Part shown: positions 24,858 through 34,353 of the stretch, one piece after another
Layout of the letters: each line of letters opens with the position of its first letter
Numbering within the stretch: the stretch's first letter is position 1
Assembly (NCBI GenBank): GCA_038527215.1
Contig: JBCBGC010000047.1
Location: forward strand, 1 to 52,438
DNA length: 52,438 nt
Source: JAWPMV01 sp038527215
Lineage (GTDB): Bacteria > Bacteroidota > Bacteroidia > J057
Direction: 5' to 3'
Position numbers and translations under genes: made by a program
Notes under the pieces: generated by a model
Databases searched by the model: none
What the model was told of the DNA's origin: nothing
The model's input: the letters and a program-made list of their open reading frames with translations, nothing else

Positions 24858-27196
24858 CGGATTTGAATTTCGTCCACAAACAACCAGCAGTCTTTGCCTG
24901 CTCCCGGATGCCATGACGGACAGCGCTCCAGGTTACGGGCGATGACCCGCACGTAGCGTGCAGCTGTAGGATCAAAATTCAACAGGGTCTCTTTTAATTG
25001 GGAAGGGGTCGCTTCCTGATCCGCTTCCGGAAGGTTGTAAAAAGCGATATCCCGGAAATTTGTCCCATCTCCAGAGACCAATACCTCCACTTTTTCAGGC
25101 ATAAAGATCCATGCGCCAGGGCTATGTAAGAAGGAAAGACTTACTTCTGAAATGCTGTCTTCACCGCCCAGGTCAATGGTGGCCTCCATGTCATCGGCCG
25201 AAAAGCCAGACCAGGCCGTACCTCCAAAATCCATATCTCCTTTCACGCCGTTGACCAGGCCATAGGGTCCCCCGCCCGGATAGCGTTCATCCGGAAGCTT
25301 AGCCAGGTTCAGTGAGCGGGCAGTAGCTTTATTGAGGACAAAAGCCTGGGACCAGGCCCTTCCCTGAGGGCCTCCTTCATCGAAGGCCAGGGCTGTCAAG
25401 GTTGCGCTAGCAGCTAAGCGCACTGGCGCTTCATAGCGCAGGGAGGCTGTGGTAGGTTCGGAACCATCCAGAGTATAGTGAATAGCTGCGGCATTATGTA
25501 CGGCTAATCGAACCCCTAACTCCCCCGCTTGGGCCACCTCGGGCTCGCCAAATACATCAAAAAATCGAGGCGCATAATTCACCTGCTGGACTTGCAGGCG
25601 ATCCAGCTGACGCGGCAGGCGTCCCGCAAAATCTGCCCAGGATTTCTGGTCGGCAGGCGTCCATAAGGCCTCAGCCAGGGCAAGCGCCCGGGGATAAGCC
25701 ATGTACTCCAGTTGCTCGGGCGTTTGAATATATTCAGTCCAAAGGTTGGCTTGGGCGCCCAGGATGAGGGCTTGTTCTTCCGGGCTTAGTTCCGCAGGAA
25801 GGGGATCAAAAGCATAAACTTGTTCTATGGGATTAAACCCTCCAAAAGCGGTGGGCTCTTCTGCAGGGCTGGCCTGATAATGATCAAAATACAAAGGCTT
25901 ACCGGGCGTCATGATGACCCGATGGCCTGCTTTCGCTGCCTCAATCCCTCCTGCCATACCACGCCAGGACATGACTGTAGCCTGTGGGGGGAGTCCTCCT
26001 TCCAGAATTTCGTCCCACCCAATCAAATTACGGCCATGCCCTTGCAAAAAGGTCTCCATCCGCCGGATGAAATAGCTTTGCAGTTCATTTTCGTCCCGTA
26101 GCCTTTCCCGACGCATCAACTGCTGACAAAATTCACTTTCCTCCCAGGCTTTCTTCGGACACTCATCTCCGCCAATATGGATGTAGGTCCCTGGAAACAG
26201 CTCCATGACCTCTAGCAATACATTTTCTAAAAAGGTAAACGTCTCCTCTTTGGGACAGAAGACTGCTTCAAAAACTCCCCATAAGGTTGCCACCTTGAAA
26301 GGTCCATCGGTACACCCCAACTCTGGATAAGCAGCCAGCGCCGCCCGGGCGTGCCCAGGCATTTCTATTTCAGGGATCACCGTGATCTGCCGAGCCGTAG
26401 CATAAGCAACCACTTCCCGAATCTCTTCCTGTGTATAAAATCCCCCATATCGCTGCCCATCAAATTGGTGAGGCTGATCCTGATAGTGGCCTATCAGGGT
26501 TTCCTCGCGATAGGCCCCTACTTCTGTCAGCTTAGGATACTTCTTTATTTCAATCCGCCAACCCTGGTCGTCGGTTAGATGCCAGTGAAAGTGATTGAGT
26601 TTATACAGGGCCATCAGGTCCAGATATCGCTTGATGACAGGCACCGGAAAGAAATGACGGGAAACGTCCAGATGCATACCCCGATAAGCAAAATGAGGAT
26701 GATCGTTGATTTCTACCGCTGGAATCCCAATCCTTCCATGGGATGCCGGACCTTCTATTTCAGCTGGCAGTAATTGCCGTAAACTCTGCAAACCGTAGAA
26801 AAGCCCCTTAACCGAGCCCCCTCTGACCAATACGCCCGTGGGACTAACCGATAAGGCATAGGCCTCTTCTCCCTGTATTTCTTCATCTATCAATAAACTG
26901 ATGTCGGCCTTGCTATTCCCCTCTGTGGCATGCAATTGCAAGGACCATCCGGTCTGTTTTTGCCAGTAATCCCGAAAGTATTGAACGACGTTGAGGATAG
27001 CCGGGTCTTCTCCCAGGGCCAGAATCGTAGCGCCTTCCTGGAAATAAAACGTGCCTTCCCGGGGAGTCAGTTTCACCGGTTTGGGAAGTATGGACATATT
27101 TTCAGCTAATTCGGTAAGGGGTTCTGCCACCTGACAAGCAGGAAAGAGTCCCATGCACAAGCAAGAGAAAAAGATAAAGGGGAGAAGGGGTCGCAT
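24854..27196 (-). CDS. Beta-N-acetylhexosaminidase, GH20, with chitobiase-type and F5/8-type C-terminal domains
   Basis: Removes terminal beta-linked GlcNAc/GalNAc from glycans by substrate-assisted catalysis. The export signal ends at a Cys (GLFPAC, Cys21), so it may be a lipoprotein, although the lipobox is imperfect. A GH20b domain covers 35-160. The GH20 barrel (165-515) contains YRGMHLDVSRHF, HWHLTDDQGWR and the catalytic pair Asp344-Glu345 in HIGGDECPKKAW. Residues 545-615 resemble the chitobiase C-terminal module (IHYTLDGSEPT). Residues 630-780 are a discoidin-like carbohydrate-binding domain. Overlap with the downstream sulfatase gene makes a two-gene operon. Confidence 0.93.
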   Translation of the reverse strand: MRPLLPFIFFSCLCMGLFPACQVAEPLTELAENMSILPKPVKLTPREGTFYFQEGATILALGEDPAILNVVQYFRDYWQKQTGWSLQLHATEGNSKADISLLIDEEIQGEEAYALSVSPTGVLVRGGSVKGLFYGLQSLRQLLPAEIEGPASHGRIGIPAVEINDHPHFAYRGMHLDVSRHFFPVPVIKRYLDLMALYKLNHFHWHLTDDQGWRIEIKKYPKLTEVGAYREETLIGHYQDQPHQFDGQRYGGFYTQEEIREVVAYATARQITVIPEIEMPGHARAALAAYPELGCTDGPFKVATLWGVFEAVFCPKEETFTFLENVLLEVMELFPGTYIHIGGDECPKKAWEESEFCQQLMRRERLRDENELQSYFIRRMETFLQGHGRNLIGWDEILEGGLPPQATVMSWRGMAGGIEAAKAGHRVIMTPGKPLYFDHYQASPAEEPTAFGGFNPIEQVYAFDPLPAELSPEEQALILGAQANLWTEYIQTPEQLEYMAYPRALALAEALWTPADQKSWADFAGRLPRQLDRLQVQQVNYAPRFFDVFGEPEVAQAGELGVRLAVHNAAAIHYTLDGSEPTTASLRYEAPVRLAASATLTALAFDEGGPQGRAWSQAFVLNKATARSLNLAKLPDERYPGGGPYGLVNGVKGDMDFGGTAWSGFSADDMEATIDLGGEDSISEVSLSFLHSPGAWIFMPEKVEVLVSGDGTNFRDIAFYNLPEADQEATPSQLKETLLNFDPTAARYVRVIARNLERCPSWHPGAGKDCWLFVDEIQIR

Positions 27197-27279
27197 GATA
27201 AGGTCTGGCTTTTTCTAAGTCCTGTCTGGAGACGAAGGAAAATTAAAAAATCTTTTCCTGCAGCACGCTAAATTATCGG

Positions 27280-28197
27280 TCAAGGGTTATGAAAGATTCC
27301 TCTTCGGCTTGCTTCCTTGTCTAAATAGGTTTCGTCTTCGATGGGCTGGACCAAATCCTGACGGGAAACTCCCTTAGCGCGGGCCAGGGCAGCAATCCTT
27401 CCTTGTCCGTTGAAAAGGACATCGGGGATCATATTGGCAATCGGATCACTATAGGCCTCACTCGGAGAAATTATCTCCCAACCATGGTCCTGTAGTTTGA
27501 TGATTAAGACATCAATAAAAAAAGCCGCCAGGTCATTTTCGTGTAAGAGCAGCACATGCTTGGGAGATCGCCCCAGCGTAGCCTGGGCCAGGCTGTCATA
27601 AAAAGTGATGCTTCGAAAGAGGTGGTCCACATAAAAGGCCCTCAGCTTACGCATGTCTACCGTTTTCCCGGCTCGAATGGCCTTGGTATATAAGGCATTG
27701 ATGTACCAGTCATAATTATCCACCGTCACATAGCCATTGGCATAGCCCATCTCTGCGATGCCCGCCCGTAAGCTATCCCGCATCCCGATGGTTTTGCCTT
27801 CATCTAAATAGGGATAGCGGTAATAGGGAAAAAAACCCAACCAACTGCGAAAGACCGAGTCTGCCTTCCTGACATCCGCCAGGTATGCCTCGGCTCCAAG
27901 TTGGGCTGGACGGCGGTGAGAGTGAGAATGGTTACCGATTTTGTGCCCGGCTTTTACGTAGGCCTTTAAACGGGCTTCGCCTTCGCTGCCAGGCTCGAAA
28001 CGGCTCACCGCAAAGAAAGCTGCTTCCTCTACTTCCATTTTGGCGAGTTTCGCAATCAGCATGCGCCCACGTTGGGCACCCGTCAGCTTGGCGCCGTCCC
28101 CCATAGGCGCATCATCAAAGGTGAGGGCAATCTGTTGACCATAAACAGGAAAAACGGCCAGAAGGGAAAGAATGAATATGTGTACCCGTAGCTTCAT
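27280..28197 (-). CDS. Secreted polysaccharide deacetylase (NodB-like, CE4)
   Basis: A metal-dependent deacetylase of 305 residues with a signal peptide (residues 1-20). The NodB motifs are ALTFDDAP (Asp28-Asp29, base and metal ligand) and the metal His pair in GNHSHSH (His90-x3-His94). Later RYPYLDEG and LLLHENDLAA match motifs 3 and 5 of the family. The substrate could be chitin-like oligosaccharide, N-acetylated exopolysaccharide or peptidoglycan. The GH20/sulfatase genes begin 83 bp downstream on the same strand, which suggests a common amino-sugar glycan. The start is ATG 28197; a TTG two codons upstream is not needed. Confidence 0.85.
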   Translation of the reverse strand: MKLRVHIFILSLLAVFPVYGQQIALTFDDAPMGDGAKLTGAQRGRMLIAKLAKMEVEEAAFFAVSRFEPGSEGEARLKAYVKAGHKIGNHSHSHRRPAQLGAEAYLADVRKADSVFRSWLGFFPYYRYPYLDEGKTIGMRDSLRAGIAEMGYANGYVTVDNYDWYINALYTKAIRAGKTVDMRKLRAFYVDHLFRSITFYDSLAQATLGRSPKHVLLLHENDLAAFFIDVLIIKLQDHGWEIISPSEAYSDPIANMIPDVLFNGQGRIAALARAKGVSRQDLVQPIEDETYLDKEASRRGIFHNP

Positions 28198-28260
28198 AAT
28201 CAAAAATAGACATTTTTACCTAGCTGTTTGCCTTCTTTCCCGATTAATGGCAGGAGAACC

Positions 28261-29082
28261 TTAGGGCAATCCAATCCTAAAAACGATGGAAGGATCAATG
28301 TCTCCGGCCAATTGAGGGGTCTGTCTCCCCTCTGTCATCACCTGAACATTTAGCCGGGTGTAATCAAAACTTTCCTGGACGGTGATCATTTTGTCTCCGT
28401 TTTTGTCCGCATAGCCCCCCAAAACCCCTTGCAAGAAATAGTAGGTAAAAAAACTAAGTCCTTCAGCGGCGTATTCCAGCGAGGTCTGGGCGTGGCTGGA
28501 GGATAGGAGCATGGTAATGCCGCTATTGCGATAGCCCTGTACCATGTCGGTCACCATCCCCAGGTATACAGCCCCATCCATACCCCCGGAATGGCAGGCA
28601 TCTGCCATCATAATGATCTGCCGGCTACGACTCCGTCCCAGGAGAGACTTGATTAGGGTATGACTTAGTATCTGTTGCGTGGGTCCATAGTCCACCGGGG
28701 CCAGGCCATCTTTGGAGCCATGCCCGGAAAAGAAAAAGATGATTCGGTCGTCTGGCCCGGCTTTTTCCGCCACCCAGATCAAGTCATTGACCAGTTGCTC
28801 GTAGGTAGCCGAAGCGTCGGTCCGCACCCGCATTTCGGCTGAGGTAAGCCGGGGAAACCCATGTAGGGAAAGAAATTGTTCCATCGCCAAGGCATCTTTA
28901 TGCGAAATGGACAACTTATTCACCGGAGCTTCGTAAGCTGAAATGCCTACCAAAACCGCATAGGTTTTTCCTTTCAGGTATTTGGGATGGACCAAACCCG
29001 TTTGGGCCCACAATCCCTGACCTAGCGGCACGCAGGCTAACCAAATGACCAACCTCCGTACAGAGGCAAAATTTTTCTGCAT
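28261..29082 (-). CDS. Secreted caspase-like (peptidase C14, metacaspase-type) protein
   Basis: A 273-residue protein with a signal peptide (about residues 1-27, VIWLACVPLGQGLWA). The caspase fold is clear: TYAVLVGISAYEA at the first strand, catalytic His121 in FFFSGHGSKDG and catalytic Cys163 in MMADACHSGG. The later LLSSSHAQTSLEY and FFTYYFLQGVLGGYADKNGD segments fit metacaspase-like C14 enzymes. An EF-hand-like DKNGDKMIT loop (near the C-terminus) may bind calcium. The frame runs 88 codons upstream, but that part is non-homologous and overlaps the divergent MATE start, so ATG 29082 is chosen. The extracytoplasmic location is inferred from the signal peptide. Substrate unknown. Confidence 0.85.
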   Translation of the reverse strand: MQKNFASVRRLVIWLACVPLGQGLWAQTGLVHPKYLKGKTYAVLVGISAYEAPVNKLSISHKDALAMEQFLSLHGFPRLTSAEMRVRTDASATYEQLVNDLIWVAEKAGPDDRIIFFFSGHGSKDGLAPVDYGPTQQILSHTLIKSLLGRSRSRQIIMMADACHSGGMDGAVYLGMVTDMVQGYRNSGITMLLSSSHAQTSLEYAAEGLSFFTYYFLQGVLGGYADKNGDKMITVQESFDYTRLNVQVMTEGRQTPQLAGDIDPSIVFRIGLP

Positions 29083-29344
29083 AATGAGCACTTTTGCGTA
29101 ATCAACTCCCGGCTTAAGGTAGTAAAAAAAATCAATGTGCCATTGATTGGAATTTTTTATTCCGATACTACCTATTTGACAACTGCCCCTGCATGCTTTG
29201 CAACAAAACGCGATTGGATCATTATGCCATCCTCCCTTATCTTTCCGGCGCTCCATCCTAACCGTTTCCTCTTTAGAGGATTGCATCGTTGCTTTATTGA
29301 CTGAAGGAACCCATTTATGATTTAACACTACTTTTACCCTATAC

Positions 29345-30730
29345 ATGCGAAATTTTCTTCAAACCCTACGTGATGCCATCAAAGGCACCGAAGAAAACCT
29401 TACTGAAATTCCGCTCAACCGTGCCATCATTCTGCTCGCCGTTCCCATGATTTTGGAAATGGTGATGGAGAGTCTGTTTGCTGTGGTAGATGCATTCTTC
29501 GTGGCCCAGGTAGGTCCGCAAGCCCTTACTACCGTCGGCTTGACGGAATCCGTCATGTTTCTTGTTTATTCCCTGGGCATTGGGCTCAGTATGGCTGCCA
29601 CCGCTATGGTGGCCCGAAGAGCCGGTGAAGGCGATGTAGAAGGAGCCAGTATTGCGGCTGGCCAGGCCATCTGGCTGGGAGTGATGCTCTCCATTCTGGT
29701 GGCTGTGCTGGGCGTGGGCTTTGCTGATGATATCCTCCGCCTCATGGGAGGCAGTGAAGAACTGATCATCAACGGAGTGAACTACACCCGGATCATGTTC
29801 GGCACCAATATCGTGATCATGCTCATTTTCCTCCTCAACGGCATCTTCCGGGGAGTAGGGAATGCCGCCATCGCCATGCGCACCCTTTGGCTTTCTAACG
29901 GGATCAACATCGTGCTTGACCCTTGTTTGATCCAGGGCATAGGCCCTTTCCCCGAACTGGGATTGGAAGGAGCAGCCATTGCTACCTCCATCGGTCGGGG
30001 GATAGGCGTCTTGTTCCAGTTGTATCACCTATTCAATGGCAAAGCCGTCCTGAAAATGATGCGTCGCCACTTTGTTTGGGTGAGCGAGATCATCACCAAG
30101 TTGGTGAGCGTTGGAGCAGGAGGGGCAGGTCAATACCTGATATCTTCTGCCAGCTGGATTTTCCTCATGCGGATCATGGCTGAATTCAGCGAGGAAGTGG
30201 TGGCAGGATACGTAGTAGCCATCCGCATCATCATTTTCGCCATTTTACCTGCCTGGGGCTTAGCCAATGCCGCGGCCACCCTGGTGGGCCAAAACCTGGG
30301 CGCCAAGGCTCCTGACCGAGCCTCCAAAGCTGCCTGGACCACGGCCTTTTATGCCATGTTGTATCTGCTCATCCTTTCAGGAGCCAGTATTTGGGGGGCG
30401 CCTTATATCGTAGCCTTCTTTGGGCAGACTGGCGAAGGACTTCAAGCAGGCGTAGAGGCCTTACAAACCATCTGTATAGGCTATGTTTTCTATGCTTATG
30501 GCATGGTGATGATCCAGGCCTTGAATGGAGCGGGTGATACCCGTACCCCTACCCTGGTCAATTTCATCTGTTTTTGGCTGGTGCAGGTACCCATAGCTTA
30601 CGGGCTGGCAGTTTATGCGGATTGGGGACCTCAGGGCGTCTACTGGGCCATCGTGATTGCTTCGGCCTTCTATGCGGCCGTTTCGATCTGGTTCTTCCAA
30701 AGGGGCAAATGGAAAGAGGTCGCCATTTAA
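29345..30730 (+). CDS. MATE-family multidrug/metabolite exporter
   Basis: A 461-residue inner-membrane protein with about 12 hydrophobic segments in two six-helix halves, typical of MATE antiporters that expel cationic compounds using a sodium or proton gradient. Conserved features are LAVPMILEMVMESLFAVVDA in helix 1, VGLTESVMFLVYSLGIGLS, and the second-half AWGLANAAATLVGQNLGA and YGMVMIQALNGAGDT. The substrate cannot be predicted. A good terminator follows, so it is probably not co-transcribed with the downstream PLP enzyme. Confidence 0.92.
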   Translation: MRNFLQTLRDAIKGTEENLTEIPLNRAIILLAVPMILEMVMESLFAVVDAFFVAQVGPQALTTVGLTESVMFLVYSLGIGLSMAATAMVARRAGEGDVEGASIAAGQAIWLGVMLSILVAVLGVGFADDILRLMGGSEELIINGVNYTRIMFGTNIVIMLIFLLNGIFRGVGNAAIAMRTLWLSNGINIVLDPCLIQGIGPFPELGLEGAAIATSIGRGIGVLFQLYHLFNGKAVLKMMRRHFVWVSEIITKLVSVGAGGAGQYLISSASWIFLMRIMAEFSEEVVAGYVVAIRIIIFAILPAWGLANAAATLVGQNLGAKAPDRASKAAWTTAFYAMLYLLILSGASIWGAPYIVAFFGQTGEGLQAGVEALQTICIGYVFYAYGMVMIQALNGAGDTRTPTLVNFICFWLVQVPIAYGLAVYADWGPQGVYWAIVIASAFYAAVSIWFFQRGKWKEVAI

Positions 30731-30752
30731 GGGTCCTTTTCCTATGAGATAT

Positions 30753-30787
30753 AGGGAATCTGGCGACCTTCGTCAGGTTCCCTTTTT
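30753..30787 (+). terminator. Terminator of the MATE gene
   Basis: A 14-bp stem with two G-U pairs (30753-30766 with 30770-30783), a 3-nt loop and a short T-rich tail lie 22 bp after the stop. The downstream gene's ATG is at 30834. Confidence 0.75.
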
Positions 30788-30833
30788 ACTTTTATCCGTA
30801 CTTTTCTACTTATCATCATCAACCTCAATTTCC

Positions 30834-31970
30834 ATGAATTCAACTTCTATGCATACCCAGTGCGTACACAGCGGTCAGGAAGCAGACCTCTTGCACGGAG
30901 AAACCGTCAGTGCCATCTATCCCGGATCTTCCTATGCCTATCTGGACCGGGACCTCAAGGCTTATCCCCGCTACTTTAACACGCCCAACCAACGAGCCGT
31001 CGCCCAAAAGGTAGCAGCCCTCGAAGCAGCAGAAGCGGGCTTGATCACCAGCAGTGGCATGGCTGCCATTAGCAATACCCTCCTGGCCTTCCTGAAGCAA
31101 GGCGATCATTTGGTCATGCAATACGGGCTCTATGGAGGAACCACGCATTTTATCCAGGAGCATTTCCCTCGTCAGGGCATCCATTTTTCTCAGGCCAAAG
31201 ACGGTAGCCTGGCCGCCCTGGAGGCAGAGATACGGCCTGAAACCAAAGTCATTTACATAGAAACGCCTTCCAATCCCTTGCTGGCCATTACCGATGTGGC
31301 TGCGGTGGCTCGGCTGGCCAAAGCCCAGGGGATCCTCACGGTGATTGACAATACCTTTGCCTCTCCCATCAATCAGCAGCCTATCAGCCTGGGCATTGAT
31401 ATCAGCCTGCACAGCGCCACCAAATACCTGGGCGGCCACAGTGATCTTTGTGCAGGGGTGGTTACCGGTCGGGCTGAACTGGTTCAGCAAATTGCGGGGG
31501 TGGCCAAAGGATATGGGGGCAGCCTCAATGCCCAAAGCTGCTATCTCCTGGAGAGAAGCATCAAAACCCTGGCCTTGCGCGTGAAGCAGCACAACCAAAA
31601 TGCATTGGCGCTGGCGACATATTTGGAGGGACGACATGATATTATTCAGGTATACTATCCGGGCCTCCCTTCTCACCAGGGGCACGAAACTGCCGCGACT
31701 CAAATGAAAGGCTTCGGCGGCATGCTCTCCTTTGAATTGGCTGCAGGGATTGATCCGATTGCCTTCCAGAAAAAGCTGAGGCTGATTCAGGCTTCCATGA
31801 GTTTAGGCGGGGTGGAAAGCACCCTTTGCTCTCCCCACTTAACCTCGCATGCATATCTCTCCCCTGAGGAAAGATTGAAAGAAGGAATTTCTGATGGAGT
31901 TCTGCGTTTATCGGTAGGCATTGAAGCGGTAGGGGATTTGCAGGCAGATATTGCCCAAGCCCTGGGCTGA
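30834..31970 (+). CDS. Cys/Met-metabolism PLP enzyme (cystathionine gamma-synthase/lyase or methionine gamma-lyase type)
   Basis: A 378-residue PLP enzyme of the trans-sulfuration family. It carries SSGMAAISNTLLAFLKQGDH, YIETPSNPLLAITD, the cofactor Asp of VIDNTFASP and the Schiff-base Lys197 in SLHSATKYLGGHSD; the C-terminal part has VRLS-like LRLSVGIE. Which reaction it performs (gamma-synthase, gamma-lyase, beta-lyase or methionine gamma-lyase) cannot be read from the sequence. The start is ATG 30834. The same frame extends 59 codons upstream into the MATE gene, but that region contains the terminator and is not homologous. Confidence 0.88.
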   Translation: MNSTSMHTQCVHSGQEADLLHGETVSAIYPGSSYAYLDRDLKAYPRYFNTPNQRAVAQKVAALEAAEAGLITSSGMAAISNTLLAFLKQGDHLVMQYGLYGGTTHFIQEHFPRQGIHFSQAKDGSLAALEAEIRPETKVIYIETPSNPLLAITDVAAVARLAKAQGILTVIDNTFASPINQQPISLGIDISLHSATKYLGGHSDLCAGVVTGRAELVQQIAGVAKGYGGSLNAQSCYLLERSIKTLALRVKQHNQNALALATYLEGRHDIIQVYYPGLPSHQGHETAATQMKGFGGMLSFELAAGIDPIAFQKKLRLIQASMSLGGVESTLCSPHLTSHAYLSPEERLKEGISDGVLRLSVGIEAVGDLQADIAQALG

Positions 31971-31972
31971 TT

Positions 31973-32896
31973 TTAGTCCACCACCTGAGCCATCCCGCAG
32001 GTGCCGATGACTTCTTTGATGACCACTTCCCCAACCTCGGGTTTGAAGTGGAAAGGGTCTTTATATCGCTCCTTATCCAGGGTCAATTCGTTTTTCTGGT
32101 GAAAATCGTACACCCGCCCAAGCAGGTGGAGGTCCGCTTTATACTTGGTGAGTTCTTGTTGACGACCATACCGGATAATTTGGTCTTGTAACTCCGCATG
32201 GGTGGGAAGAATAACAAAGCTCAACGCTATTTCGTGGGTCGCGCAGTAGTCGGCAATTTCTTTGAGTTGGTGGAAAAAACTTTCGGGATAGGCATATTCC
32301 TGGTAAAAGCGGCGAGCCAGAAAATCTAGTTGGTGCTCCCAAAAGGCTTCTCTATCCATCAAAGGCTTCCCGATCTGGGTTTTTGTCCCCCCTAATTTCT
32401 CCTTCATCAAATAAAAGGAACTCTTCAGCACGGATTGGTTGAACAGGTACATATAGGGATAATCCAGGAGATTCTGGGCTTCCTGGCAGCGGTTCTCCTT
32501 GACGAAAGCATTGTAGCGACCAAAATTTAAGCCCATGACAACCTTTTTTAGCTGGGTCTGCTGGCTAGCAAACCAAAAGGTCTGGATCATTTCCGGAACG
32601 GTTCCTCCTCCGTAAGCGAAATTAAAGTAGTCTTTGCCGCTTACTTCCCGGACTTGCTCCTCGGTCAGGGCTTCCATCCGAGAATCGCCCAAAAGGATAT
32701 TGGGCTTTGGTTGTTGACGATACTGGTTGTACTTCCAAAAGGTATAGTTGAGCGGAAAAGCGATATGCTTCCGGCTCTCCATTTCCTCCGGACTGTCAGC
32801 CCCGATAAAACCATAGGGATCCAGCCAGACAATTCCTGCTATCCCGAGGAGGAAAGGGAGGGCGAATAAGAATAATTTTTGAAAAAATGCCTGCAT
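31973..32896 (-). CDS. AlgJ/DltD-like membrane-anchored protein, partner of the MBOAT acyltransferase
   Basis: A 307-residue protein with one N-terminal membrane anchor (about 8-24) and a large extracytoplasmic domain. An SGNH-hydrolase-like start is visible (LLGDSRMEAL, Ser72) with a late DPFHF motif (Asp/His), the arrangement seen in AlgX/AlgJ and DltD-type proteins that work with MBOAT O-acyltransferases. The gene starts 5 bp after the MBOAT stop, so the two form an operon. It would take the acetyl group carried across the membrane by the MBOAT and pass it to an extracellular polymer; this is inferred from context and motifs. Confidence 0.65.
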   Translation of the reverse strand: MQAFFQKLFLFALPFLLGIAGIVWLDPYGFIGADSPEEMESRKHIAFPLNYTFWKYNQYRQQPKPNILLGDSRMEALTEEQVREVSGKDYFNFAYGGGTVPEMIQTFWFASQQTQLKKVVMGLNFGRYNAFVKENRCQEAQNLLDYPYMYLFNQSVLKSSFYLMKEKLGGTKTQIGKPLMDREAFWEHQLDFLARRFYQEYAYPESFFHQLKEIADYCATHEIALSFVILPTHAELQDQIIRYGRQQELTKYKADLHLLGRVYDFHQKNELTLDKERYKDPFHFKPEVGEVVIKEVIGTCGMAQVVD

Positions 32897-32901
32897 ACCG
32901 C

Positions 32902-34353
32902 TTAGAATTGGAAATAAATGAACTGGGCACTCTGGTTAAAGGCTCCGAAATAAATCATCCAAAAGGCCAGGAGATAATACAGACTCCAGCGACCGGGCTT
33001 CCACACCTGGACCATCCGCTGCGCAAAATCCTTTTTTGCCATCCAGGCTTCCAATCCCAGAAATAAGCCAAGCGAAAGCAGGGTAAAGGTGAATTCTGCT
33101 CGGGTATTGATAAAAGTACGGAGCGAGATTTCCAGTTCGGTGAGGGAAGAAAGCTGGCTCAGCAAATCTACCGGCATCTGAGCCAGCAGGGTGAAGGCAG
33201 TGCTGACAGAATCCGCCCGAAAGAATACCCAGGCCAGACATACCCAGCTAAAGGTCAAAGCCCAGGAGAAAAAGACGGGAACCTTGGGCAATCGACCTAT
33301 TTTGCGCAAATAACTCTCGATGGCCAGAAAAACCCCGTGGACCAGCCCCCATACTACAAAGGTCCAGTTGGCACCATGCCATAAACCAGAGACCAAAAAA
33401 GTGGCCATGGTATTGAACATCCAGCGGGGCGTGGAAGCACGATTGCCGCCGAGGGGGATATACACGTAATCCCTGAACCAGGTTGAAAGGGAAATATGCC
33501 ACCGGGACCAAAATTCTTTTAGCGAGGTAGAAAAATAGGGGGTGCGAAAATTGGTCATGAGGTCAAAGCCAAACAGCCGAGCCGTACCAATCGCAATATC
33601 TGAGTAGCCGGAAAAGTCACAATAGATTTGGAAAGCGAAAAAGAGGGTAGCCAACATGACGGGCAATCCGGAATAGGCTTCGGGGCTTCCATAAACCGTC
33701 TCCACATATACGGATAGGCGATCCGCAATCACCACCTTTTTAAACATGCCCCAGAGAATTAGCTCTAAGCCTTTTCGGGCCTGAGCAAAGTCAAAGTGGC
33801 GGTTCTTTTCGAATTGGGGTAGCAGATGCGTGGCCCGCTCGATGGGCCCGGCGACCAGCTGAGGAAAAAAACTCACGAAAGCGAAAAAGGTTAGCGGATC
33901 ACTGGTGGGCTGAAGTTTCCCCCGGTAGATATCAATGGTATAGCTCAACGTCTGGAAAGTGTAAAAGCTAATCCCCACCGGCAGGATGATGCCTAAGGTG
34001 GTCCAGGAAGTTTCTATACCCAATCCCGTCAGCCCGGCCATGAGGGAGTGCATAAAAAAATCAGCGTACTTAAACACTCCCAACATCCCGAGATTCACCC
34101 CCAAGCTGACCATCAAGAGGGCTTTTTTCTTTCGGGGATTCCGGTTGTGGTGCATCTCCTGTCCTACCCAGAAATCTACGGCTGAGCTAAAGGCAATCAG
34201 TCCCAGGAAGCGCCAGTCCCACCATCCATAGAATACATAACTCGCCACCAGCACAAAGAGATTCTGCAAACGCAGGTTTCGCTGGACCACCTGCCAATAG
34301 ATCAGGAAGGTGAGCGGCAGGAAGAGGAGGAATGTGAAGGAGTTGAATAACAT
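32902..34353 (-). CDS. MBOAT-family O-acyltransferase (AlgI-like)
   Basis: A 483-residue multi-pass inner-membrane enzyme that moves acyl groups across the membrane for O-acetylation of an extracellular polysaccharide. Hallmarks are LPVGISFYTFQTLSYTID, FFPQLVAGPIERA, the FWSRWHISLSTWFRDY motif (His286), YIPLGG and the catalytic His326 in SGLWHGANWTF. Length and topology match AlgI/PatA/DltB relatives. It is the first gene of a two-gene operon with an AlgJ/DltD-like partner. The adjacent divergent glycosyltransferase and the WecA-like gene downstream suggest the acceptor is an exopolysaccharide. Confidence 0.92.
   Translation of the reverse strand: MLFNSFTFLLFLPLTFLIYWQVVQRNLRLQNLFVLVASYVFYGWWDWRFLGLIAFSSAVDFWVGQEMHHNRNPRKKKALLMVSLGVNLGMLGVFKYADFFMHSLMAGLTGLGIETSWTTLGIILPVGISFYTFQTLSYTIDIYRGKLQPTSDPLTFFAFVSFFPQLVAGPIERATHLLPQFEKNRHFDFAQARKGLELILWGMFKKVVIADRLSVYVETVYGSPEAYSGLPVMLATLFFAFQIYCDFSGYSDIAIGTARLFGFDLMTNFRTPYFSTSLKEFWSRWHISLSTWFRDYVYIPLGGNRASTPRWMFNTMATFLVSGLWHGANWTFVVWGLVHGVFLAIESYLRKIGRLPKVPVFFSWALTFSWVCLAWVFFRADSVSTAFTLLAQMPVDLLSQLSSLTELEISLRTFINTRAEFTFTLLSLGLFLGLEAWMAKKDFAQRMVQVWKPGRWSLYYLLAFWMIYFGAFNQSAQFIYFQF

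Noticed and set aside
28261..29346. Longer form of the caspase-like gene starting at 29346
   Set aside because: The extra 88 residues precede a clear signal peptide and overlap the divergent MATE start codon; ATG 29082 is better.
30657..30833. N-terminal extension of the PLP trans-sulfuration enzyme into the MATE gene
   Set aside because: It crosses the MATE terminator and matches no family sequence; homology begins at ATG 30834.
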